From Saprospiraceae bacterium (GTDB taxonomy: Bacteria; Bacteroidota; Bacteroidia; Chitinophagales; Saprospiraceae), in assembly GCA_020436865.1 (NCBI GenBank), contig JAGQXA010000808.1, forward strand, positions 1 through 5,025: DNA of 5,025 bases, written 5' to 3'. Position 1 is the stretch's first letter. The number at the start of each line of letters is the position of its first letter. Position numbers and translations under genes: made by a program. Below the pieces are notes generated by a model. It made no database searches. It saw only the letters and a program-made list of their open reading frames with translations, and was not told the DNA's origin. Positions 1-4,129 of this stretch are shown here, piece after piece.

Positions 1-116
1 TCCGAGGCCTTGCCCACCTCGAAGGTCTGGTGGATCACCCGCTCCATTTGAGCAAGGGCCGGGACCGAAAGGCCGGCGATCAGGAAAAATGGGAGGACGG
101 TAGCGATGTATTTCAT
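1..116 (-). CDS. Small exported protein, N-terminal fragment (runs off left edge)
   Basis: Only the first 38 codons are present; the rest lies beyond the left edge. The ATG at 116-114 opens a clear signal peptide: Met-Lys-Tyr, then a hydrophobic core (TVLPFFLIAGLSVP), ending in ALAQ, which suggests signal peptidase I cleavage after Ala-Leu-Ala. The mature part begins QMERVIHQTFEVGKAS. This start resembles residues 25-38 of the neighbouring exported protein (EKVLVKSFNLDGSQ): both have an acidic-basic-Val pair, then Ser/Thr-Phe two or three residues later. The two are therefore probably tandem paralogues exported to the periplasm or cell surface. The function is unknown. There is no Shine-Dalgarno sequence; the leader (TTAATTTTCCGGC) is A/T-rich. 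The U-tract of a strong terminator ends only 11 nt before the start codon, so expression probably depends on read-through or on a promoter I cannot recognise. Confidence 0.75.
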   Translation of the reverse strand, partial: MKYIATVLPFFLIAGLSVPALAQMERVIHQTFEVGKAS

Positions 117-127
117 GCCGGAAAATT

Positions 128-172
128 AAAAAAAATAAAGGGTACGGCAGTGCTATCTGCCGTACCCTTTAT
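128..172 (-). terminator. Strong intrinsic terminator or leader attenuator
   Basis: On the minus strand a perfect 16-bp stem (135-150 pairing with 157-172, core AAAGGGTACGGCAG) closes a 6-nt loop. Seven consecutive U residues (134-128) follow at once, and four more lie a little further on. This is a textbook rho-independent terminator for the transcript from the exported-protein gene that ends at 194. The stem also has an A-tract on its other side, but on the plus strand it is not followed by a U-run, so it works mainly leftward. It lies wholly within the 77-bp gap before the next co-directional gene, so it may also act as an attenuator for that gene. Confidence 0.92.
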
Positions 173-193
173 AACGGTCGGTCGTTGGGAATG

Positions 194-637
194 TTACAAA
201 TTCAGTAACTCCATTTCTGCGCGGCTAGTGGCCGCTTCGTTTCCCGATTGTTCGATCTCCACGTTGGCCGGGGAGTAAACGACATAGGAAAGGTGTTCTT
301 TGAGGGCCTCCTCCCCGATCCGGACCTGTTTGACCAGACCGGGCGATCCAATGCGGCAGGCGCCGTCGGTCGACTGGGCATACAGATTGTAGCGGCCCGC
401 CCTGACCAGGGATTTAAGGAGGGCCTCCGTGCCGTTCTCGATCTGAACGGTCATTTGGACCCTAAGGTAGTTGTTGGACCACTCTCTGACCTCGACATCG
501 CCTTGAATGTCCAACTGGACCAACTGGCTGCCGTCGAGATTGAACGATTTAACCAGCACTTTTTCGGCTCCCTGACCAAAGCCGGTCATCGCCATCAGAA
601 GGAGCGGCACCCATACAGTAAGCGTAAAAAGTTTCAT
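194..637 (-). CDS. Exported protein of unknown function, 147 residues
   Basis: The protein starts with a signal peptide (MKLF, then a hydrophobic stretch to about residue 20, probable cleavage near Gly-Phe-Gly before Gln22). The mature part is about 126 residues and has no further membrane segment. Residues 26-68 show alternating hydrophobic and polar residues, as in beta-strands, with VKSFNL, VQLDIQGDVEVREWSNN and LRVQMTVQIENG. The 'LDxxGxVEVxxW' pattern recalls bacterial beta-strand-repeat exported proteins of the DUF4097 type, but the match is by eye and weak. One cysteine (94) is far from the signal peptide, so this is not a lipoprotein. The open frame extends upstream to 1078. The ATG at 637 is chosen because it opens the signal peptide and follows a near-perfect Shine-Dalgarno sequence. 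The gene lies 55 bp after kdsA, with its own likely promoter, and ends before a strong terminator. Similar proteins of unknown function seem to occur in Bacteroidota; I do not know a role. Confidence 0.85.
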   Translation of the reverse strand: MKLFTLTVWVPLLLMAMTGFGQGAEKVLVKSFNLDGSQLVQLDIQGDVEVREWSNNYLRVQMTVQIENGTEALLKSLVRAGRYNLYAQSTDGACRIGSPGLVKQVRIGEEALKEHLSYVVYSPANVEIEQSGNEAATSRAEMELLNL

Positions 638-641
638 GGTG

Positions 642-649
642 ACCTCCTT
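642..649 (-). promoter_or_regulatory. Extended Shine-Dalgarno sequence, fixes the start at 637
   Basis: The minus strand reads AAGGAGGT, which can pair with eight bases of a standard 16S rRNA 3' end. CACC (4 nt) separates it from the ATG at 637. It is the only such site in front of a gene in this window; the others have A/T-rich leaders or no recognisable site. In Bacteroidota the anti-Shine-Dalgarno is known to be largely sequestered by ribosomal proteins and most genes lack this motif, so a full site is unusual here. Confidence 0.8.
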
Positions 650-660
650 TTTTTGTTCTC

Positions 661-691
661 TAAATATACTGAAATTCTCCATAAAAGTCAA
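661..691 (-). promoter_or_regulatory. Promoter for the 147-residue exported protein gene
   Basis: On the minus strand TTGACT (691-686) is separated by 17 nt from TATATT (668-663), close to the classical sigma70 consensus. The same bases also fit the Bacteroidota form: TTG, 20 nt, then TATATTTA (668-661), one base away from TAnnTTTG. The site begins just past the kdsA stop codon, and transcription would start roughly 15-20 nt before the ATG, leaving a short leader that carries the Shine-Dalgarno sequence. The exported-protein gene can therefore be expressed apart from kdsA. Confidence 0.65.
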
Positions 692-692
692 T

Positions 693-1517
693 TCATTGAG
701 GGATAACGGCGCTACTTTGCCGAATGCGCGATAAGGTTTCCAGCAGGGCTTCCAGGCGATCCAACGGCAGCATATTGGCTCCGTCGGACAGGGCGCTGGC
801 CGGATCCGGATGCGTTTCGATGAAGAGTCCGTCGACTCCCACGGCCACTCCAGCGCGGGCGATCGTTTCGATGAGGGCCGGGCGCCCACCGGTAACGCCC
901 TCTGCCTGGTTGGGCTGCTGCAGCGAGTGCGTGCAATCGAGCACGACCGGTTTCCCGAACGACTGCATCTGCGGAATTCCCCGGAAATCGACCACCAGAT
1001 CGCCATAGCCGAAGGTGGTTCCGCGTTCAGTGAGCAAGACCCGGTCGTTTCCGGCTTCGACCACTTTTTCGACCGCAAAACGCATGGAGCCGGGGCTCAT
1101 GAACTGCCCCTTCTTGATATTGACCGCTTTGCCGGTTCTGGCCGCGGCTTCCAGCAGGCTGGTTTGCCGGCAGAGAAAGGCCGGGATCTGCAGCACGTCC
1201 ACATACCCGGCGGCCAGGGCCGCCTCTTCTTCGGTATGGATGTCGGTAGTGACGGGGAGGTCGAACTCTTCGCCGATGCGCCGCAGGATGCGCAGGGCCT
1301 TTTCGTCGCCGATCCCGACGAAGGAATCGCGCCGGGTGCGATTGGCCTTGCGGTACGAACCCTTGAAGATGTAAGGGATCTGTAGCCGTTCGCAAAAACG
1401 GCTTACCTGTTCTGCGATCTGCAGAGCCATCTGTTCCCCTTCGATCGCGCACGGACCGGCGATCAGGAAGAAGCTGTTGACGGGGTACTGCCGCAGGCGG
1501 CTTAATTCGGGATACAT
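693..1517 (-). CDS. kdsA: 3-deoxy-8-phosphooctulonate (Kdo-8-P) synthase
   Basis: KdsA (EC 2.5.1.55) condenses phosphoenolpyruvate with D-arabinose 5-phosphate in the cytoplasm to give Kdo 8-phosphate, the precursor of the Kdo sugar that links lipid A to the lipopolysaccharide core. The 274-residue length is normal, and the single TIM-barrel domain is complete. Family signatures run in order: IAGPCAIE (19-26), FKGSYRKANR (51-60), TDIHTEEE (91-98), LCRQT (115-119), NIKKGQF (133-139), TERGTTFGYGDLVVDFR (163-179), THSLQQP (196-202), IETHPDP (233-239) and SDGANMLPL (244-252). The KANR motif separates KdsA from DAHP synthases. Cys23, His197, Glu234 and Asp245 match the four metal ligands of the Aquifex aeolicus enzyme, so this is the metal-dependent class; the metal-independent E. 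coli enzyme has Asn at the Cys position. A TTG two codons upstream (1523) is in frame, but the ATG at 1517 is preferred. No Shine-Dalgarno sequence or clear promoter precedes it, so it may be read from the barrel-protein gene 91 bp upstream. Confidence 0.97.
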   Translation of the reverse strand: MYPELSRLRQYPVNSFFLIAGPCAIEGEQMALQIAEQVSRFCERLQIPYIFKGSYRKANRTRRDSFVGIGDEKALRILRRIGEEFDLPVTTDIHTEEEAALAAGYVDVLQIPAFLCRQTSLLEAAARTGKAVNIKKGQFMSPGSMRFAVEKVVEAGNDRVLLTERGTTFGYGDLVVDFRGIPQMQSFGKPVVLDCTHSLQQPNQAEGVTGGRPALIETIARAGVAVGVDGLFIETHPDPASALSDGANMLPLDRLEALLETLSRIRQSSAVIPQ

Positions 1518-1608
1518 GGCCAATTCGATTAGGTACTAAAGGCAAGAACGCATCCAGCTTCCAAACCGTTCAGTCGGCAGGGAAACTTTGCCTATAGACC
1601 TTCGGCGC

Positions 1609-2196
1609 TCAACGAAGTTTAACGTGCAGACCGACCTGTACGAGCGATACTGCGTAGCCCAGTTCGGCGAACAGCCCGATGCGTTCGGCCGGAAAGTAGA
1701 TCGCTCCGACAAAGCCGGTAGGCAGCACCTTGCCCGTGGCTTCCGGCACGGCGTAAGGCTTATTGGTCGAGGGCTCCGGATCGGGGGGCAGGGCGACGCC
1801 GATCTCGTCGACTGCGATCCGGTCGACGAACGACCGGTAATAGGCCAGCATGAACCCGCCGTACAGGTCGACCCGCTCGAAGCGGTTGGCGTGAAATTCT
1901 CCGCGCAATCCGGTCACCAGATGCACGTTCTCGTAGCGGGCCAGTTCGCTGCCAAACTCCACCACCGTGGCCGAAGTAGACGACGACAGTCCGGCATAAA
2001 TGCCGAGTTCGAACAGCTCGCTGAAGCGATAGCCGGCCTGCAGGCTCACCGGCCAGATGTTGACCTGAGCCTGATCGGAAATAAAGGTCGGCAAAGCGCC
2101 GGCGCCGGCGTCGAACGACCAGGGGGATTTTGAAGATTGAGCGGCAACGCTGAGGGTCGCCAACAGGAAGATCGCGTTCCAGGTTAATCGTTTCAT
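1609..2196 (-). CDS. Small outer-membrane beta-barrel-like protein, 195 residues
   Basis: The protein begins with a signal peptide (Met-Lys-Arg, hydrophobic core to about residue 17, likely cleavage at VAA/Q, residues 19/20). The mature part of about 176 residues is built of short segments with alternating hydrophobic and polar residues, rich in Tyr, Phe and Gly, such as VSLQAGYRF, ELGIYAGLS, VHLVTGLRGEF, VDLYGGFMLAYY, TGFVGAIYF, IGLFAELGYAVS and VQVGLHVKLR. This fits an outer-membrane barrel of about eight strands. A Pro-rich stretch near residues 136-150 (LPPDPEPSTNKP) would be a surface loop. The C-terminus ends in Lys-Leu-Arg rather than the usual aromatic residue, though the last strand otherwise looks normal. 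The specific role is unknown; porin, adhesin-like and structural roles are all possible. The ATG at 2196 opens the signal peptide after an A-rich leader (GAAAATAAAAGACA) with no Shine-Dalgarno sequence. The promoter is at 2277-2308. Confidence 0.82.
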   Translation of the reverse strand: MKRLTWNAIFLLATLSVAAQSSKSPWSFDAGAGALPTFISDQAQVNIWPVSLQAGYRFSELFELGIYAGLSSSTSATVVEFGSELARYENVHLVTGLRGEFHANRFERVDLYGGFMLAYYRSFVDRIAVDEIGVALPPDPEPSTNKPYAVPEATGKVLPTGFVGAIYFPAERIGLFAELGYAVSLVQVGLHVKLR

Positions 2197-2233
2197 TGTC
2201 TTTTATTTTCAAGGGATCTTTGATCGCATTTCC

Positions 2234-2258
2234 GACCGCCGGTCAAAGCCCGGCGATC
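2234..2258 (-). promoter_or_regulatory. Hairpin in the 5' leader of the barrel-protein gene
   Basis: The minus-strand transcript can fold GATCGCCGG against CCGGCGGTC, a 9-bp stem with one T-G wobble, around a 7-nt loop (GCTTTGA). It lies between the predicted transcription start and the ATG at 2196. No U-run follows, so it is not a terminator. It could stabilise the mRNA or affect translation. It matches no riboswitch class that I recognise. Confidence 0.5.
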
Positions 2259-2276
2259 ACCGTCCGTTCGGCCCCG

Positions 2277-2308
2277 CAAAGCTATCGCAAATAGCGAAAC
2301 CAAACAAA
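2277..2308 (-). promoter_or_regulatory. Bacteroidota-type promoter for the barrel-protein gene
   Basis: On the minus strand TTTG (2308-2305) is followed after exactly 20 nt by TAGCTTTG (2284-2277), a perfect match to the TAnnTTTG -7 box known from Bacteroidota primary-sigma promoters. Transcription would start near 2270, giving a leader of roughly 75 nt that contains the hairpin at 2234-2258. The A/T-rich palindrome at 2317-2368 begins 8 bp upstream of the -33 box. Confidence 0.75.
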
Positions 2309-2316
2309 TAGAAGCA

Positions 2317-2368
2317 GAATTTTATTTTGAATCAAACATCAATATTGTTGTTTGATAAAACAAAATTC
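2317..2368. repeat. A/T-rich 52-bp imperfect palindrome upstream of promoter
   Basis: The left arm (2317-2338) and right arm (2349-2368) are reverse complements apart from one mismatch and a 2-nt insertion in the left arm. The outer part is GAATTTTaTTTT against AAAAcAAAATTC; the inner part is ATCAAACA against TGTTTGAT. The centre CAATATTG (2340-2347) is itself a palindrome. The element sits directly upstream of the -33 box of the barrel-protein promoter. It could be an operator or activator site, an A/T-rich transcription end for the permease, or a remnant of a repeat family. Confidence 0.7.
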
Positions 2369-2438
2369 TACAAATTTCAATAATGCAGAATTATTAAGTA
2401 GAAGTGCGTATAGGTAAGAATTTTGTATCGCCGGCTTA

Positions 2439-2498
2439 TCCGCCAGCCGAACAAAGCATTCCGCAGGCGGTCGGCGACCTTTGTTCTCATAACGCGGA
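2439..2498. repeat. Interrupted inverted repeat in intergenic spacer
   Basis: Two pairs of matching arms are nested: TCCGC (2439-2443) with GCGGA (2494-2498), and GAACAAAG (2449-2456) with CTTTGTTC (2479-2486). A small inner CCGC/GCGG pair lies at 2461-2470. The arms are separated by unpaired bases of 5 and 7 nt. The segment is more GC-rich than the spacer to its left. Such nested arms suggest a structured intergenic repeat, but one copy cannot show this. Confidence 0.45.
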
Positions 2499-2521
2499 GG
2501 AAGGGAAAAAGATACGGTTTT

Positions 2522-2576
2522 TGATGCTAGATCTTGGTAGGCCTTACCAACATCCAACATCCAAGATCTAGCATCA
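2522..2576. repeat. Perfect 16-bp inverted repeat overlapping the permease stop codon
   Basis: TGATGCTAGATCTTGG (2522-2537) is exactly complementary to CCAAGATCTAGCATCA (2561-2576), with 23 nt between. The permease TGA stop (2576-2574) is the first three bases of the right arm as read on the minus strand. The interior contains heptamer repeats and a competing small hairpin (TTGGTA/TACCAA, 2535-2550). No U-run directly follows on either strand, so it is not a canonical terminator. It could still define or protect the permease mRNA 3' end. Confidence 0.85.
2547..2567. repeat. Three tandem heptamers CCAACAT
   Basis: CCAACAT occurs twice in direct succession (2547-2553, 2554-2560), followed by CCAAGAT (2561-2567), which differs by one base. 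The third unit forms the start of the right arm of the 16-bp inverted repeat, so the palindrome and the short tandem array are interlocked. Confidence 0.75.
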
Positions 2577-3827
2577 CGCCCGTATCGCTTCGACGGGGTC
2601 CATGCGGGCTGCCTGGTAGGCGGGGATCAGGCCCGAGAGGACGCCGATGCCGACCGAGAGAACGACGCCCCAGATGACGTTGTCGAGGGAGAGGTAGATG
2701 GCGAAGGGGAGCACGGCCGACAGCATATTCGTGATGAGGTAGACGATGCCCAGGCCGAGGATGCCGCCGATGATACAGAGGATGATCGATTCGATCAGGA
2801 ACTCGAGCAGCACCATGTACTGCTTGGCGCCCAGGGCCTTCTTGATGCCGATGATATTGGTGCGTTCTTTGACCGACACGAACATGATGTTGGCCACGCT
2901 GAACATCCCCACGAAGATGGCGAACCCGCCGATGATGAGTCCGGCGAGGTTCATGGCGCCGAAGATGTTGTCCATGATGGAAGCCAGGACGGAGATGTTA
3001 TTGAGGGCGAAATTATTCTCTTCGCGCGGGCGCAGGCGGCGATGCGAGCGCAGCACCCCGGTCAGGTCGTCTTTGAGCTGCTGCAGGCTGACCCCCTCGG
3101 CTGCCTTGACGTTGACCGTCGAGCCGAACGGGTGGTTATTCTCGACGTTGGCGATCTTTTTCGCCGTTTCGTAGCCGACGAGCAGGGCTTCGTCCCAGTT
3201 CAGGACCTTCAGCAGGTCCTCTCCGGATTTTTCGATGACGCCGATGACCTCCAGCCGGTGTCCGCTGACCTTGATCTCCTTGCCGATGGGGTCGATCGCA
3301 CCGAAGAGCTTATCCGCCACCGTATGTCCGATCACCACCTTGTTCATGCCGTAGTGGTATTCGGTGGGGGTATAGTAACGCCCCTTTTCGAAAGCCACGT
3401 TAAACAATTCGGCACAGTCGTAGGTGACGGCCACGGCAAAGACGCGATCGACGCTGTTGGAACGATACTTCAGGGTTTTGGCGCCGATGAACACGTGGTA
3501 GTCGACCAGGCCGGCCGATCTCACCTTTTCGCGGATCGCTTCGTAGTCGCCGTAGCCCGGGTTCGGGCGCCGCATGTATTTCCAGAAGTTCTGGCCGGGA
3601 TCTTCGTTCCAGGGCATTTTCTGGATGTACAACACATCGTCGCCCAGTTTTTCGATACTGCCGCGAATGTTATCTTCCAGCGAATCGACGGCCGACTGTA
3701 CGCCGATGATGCAAAAGATGCCGATGGTAATGCCCAGCAGAGAAAGGAAACTGCGGAGTTTGTTCCCTTTCAATTGTTGAAATGCCTGGGAGACACTTTC
3801 GAAAATGATCTTGATCAGCACCATCAT
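2574..3827 (-). CDS. ABC transporter permease, MacB/FtsX type
   Basis: This 417-residue inner-membrane protein has the full type VII ABC permease layout. After a short cytoplasmic start (QQLKGNKLRSFLSLLGITIG), membrane segment 1 spans about residues 27-46. A periplasmic MacB_PCD-like domain follows (about 47-290). Three more membrane segments (about 293-316, 338-368, 383-403) form the FtsX domain. The cytoplasmic SVKERTNIIGIKKALGAK (318-335) between segments 2 and 3 is the usual coupling region, and the C-terminus YQAARMDPVEAIRA is typical. These permeases work as dimers with a separate ATPase, which transmits force to the periplasm for export of lipoproteins, peptides or drugs. No ATPase or membrane-fusion partner gene is in this window, so the substrate is unknown. 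The frame is open upstream to 4106, but residues before the ATG at 3827 look like spacer, and the family normally starts at this point; the next codon (3824) is also ATG. A single-gene transcript is likely, since the flanking gaps exceed 300 bp. Confidence 0.93.
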   Translation of the reverse strand: MMVLIKIIFESVSQAFQQLKGNKLRSFLSLLGITIGIFCIIGVQSAVDSLEDNIRGSIEKLGDDVLYIQKMPWNEDPGQNFWKYMRRPNPGYGDYEAIREKVRSAGLVDYHVFIGAKTLKYRSNSVDRVFAVAVTYDCAELFNVAFEKGRYYTPTEYHYGMNKVVIGHTVADKLFGAIDPIGKEIKVSGHRLEVIGVIEKSGEDLLKVLNWDEALLVGYETAKKIANVENNHPFGSTVNVKAAEGVSLQQLKDDLTGVLRSHRRLRPREENNFALNNISVLASIMDNIFGAMNLAGLIIGGFAIFVGMFSVANIMFVSVKERTNIIGIKKALGAKQYMVLLEFLIESIILCIIGGILGLGIVYLITNMLSAVLPFAIYLSLDNVIWGVVLSVGIGVLSGLIPAYQAARMDPVEAIRA

Positions 3828-3898
3828 AGCGTTCAAAGTTGTGAAACTTCCGGATAAAGGACTAATCTGCGCCCGAATTTCCACTTGCCGGACGCCGC

Positions 3899-3930
3899 CC
3901 AAGGTAGCAAAGCCGGGCCGGGCCGCCAAA
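3899..3930 (-). promoter_or_regulatory. Possible promoter for the permease gene
   Basis: On the minus strand TTTG (3930-3927) is followed after 20 nt by TACCTTGG (3906-3899), which matches five of the six fixed bases of TAnnTTTG. The 20-nt spacing is the same as in the barrel-protein promoter. The predicted leader would be about 65 nt. The spacer is strongly GC-rich, which lowers confidence. Confidence 0.4.
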
Positions 3931-4039
3931 AGGTTTCGATGAACGCCCGGATTTGAGCGGTGAAAAGGGTAAAACACCGACCGTCTTTCCGAAAACTTTA
4001 ATGCAAAACGCACAGTTCTTAAAAGTATCTGCAATTGTT

Positions 4040-4047
4040 TATCTTTG
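4040..4047 (+). promoter_or_regulatory. -7 box of the queA promoter
   Basis: TATCTTTG is a perfect match to the Bacteroidota TAnnTTTG box, in an A/T-rich context 83 bp before the queA start. The -33 element is poor: only TTC (4016-4018) lies at a suitable distance of 21 nt. Transcription would start near 4054, giving a leader of about 75 nt. Confidence 0.6.
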
Positions 4048-4071
4048 TGCGCCGCAAAATCGGCCAGAACG

Positions 4072-4087
4072 GGATCGCCCGCGATCC
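4072..4087 (+). promoter_or_regulatory. Small hairpin in the queA leader
   Basis: GGATCG (4072-4077) pairs with CGATCC (4082-4087) around a CCCG loop, inside the predicted queA 5' leader. It is short, no U-run follows within ten bases, and it does not resemble the preQ1 riboswitch classes that control queuosine genes elsewhere. It may be incidental. Confidence 0.35.
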
Positions 4088-4129
4088 GGTCCGTTTTTCC
4101 AAACACTTTAACTACACGTTCAGCATATA

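Larger units (their letters stand above)
2197..2573. other. Intergenic region between permease and barrel-protein genes
   Basis: This 377-bp gap holds the barrel-protein promoter and 5' leader at its left and three unrelated inverted-repeat structures, listed separately (2317-2368, 2439-2498, 2522-2576). The stretch from about 2285 to 2430 is markedly A/T-rich compared with the GC-rich genes around it. A 73-codon open frame on the minus strand (2339-2560) starts inside the heptamer repeat and looks like translated spacer rather than a gene. Confidence 0.8.
3828..4129. other. Divergent intergenic region between permease gene and queA
   Basis: This 302-bp gap separates the two divergent start codons. 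It contains a possible minus-strand promoter (3899-3930), a better plus-strand promoter for queA (4040-4047) and a small hairpin in the queA leader (4072-4087). The middle (3895-3930) is very GC-rich, while 3990-4050 is A/T-rich. No preQ1 riboswitch-like sequence was recognised before queA, and no small gene is apparent. Confidence 0.75.

Noticed and set aside
638..1078. Upstream in-frame extension of the 147-residue exported protein across kdsA
   Set aside because: It overlaps kdsA in another frame; the signal peptide and the Shine-Dalgarno sequence place the start at 637.
1518..1608. Separate promoter or terminator in the gap before kdsA
   Set aside because: No TAnnTTTG-like box with a -33 partner and no stem followed by a U-run could be found in these 91 bp.
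1588..2133. Plus-strand open frame of 181 codons opposite the barrel-protein gene
   Set aside because: The minus-strand frame has a signal peptide, beta-strand pattern and promoter; the plus frame has none of these.
2339..2560. 73-codon minus-strand open frame between the permease and barrel-protein genes
   Set aside because: Its start lies in the heptamer repeat, it runs through the inverted repeats to a stop inside the A/T-rich palindrome, and the protein has no signal, domain or coding character.
3042..3857. Long plus-strand open frame of 271 codons opposite the permease
   Set aside because: It is the antisense shadow of the conserved permease; GC-rich codon use leaves few stops on the opposite strand.
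3828..4106. Upstream in-frame extension of the permease gene by 93 codons
   Set aside because: The extension covers the divergent promoter region, its residues do not resemble the family, and the family's usual N-terminus begins at the ATG pair at 3827/3824.
4048..4129. preQ1 riboswitch in the queA leader
   Set aside because: Only a 6-bp hairpin is present; neither the C-rich loop with downstream A-rich tail nor other features of the known preQ1 classes are visible.
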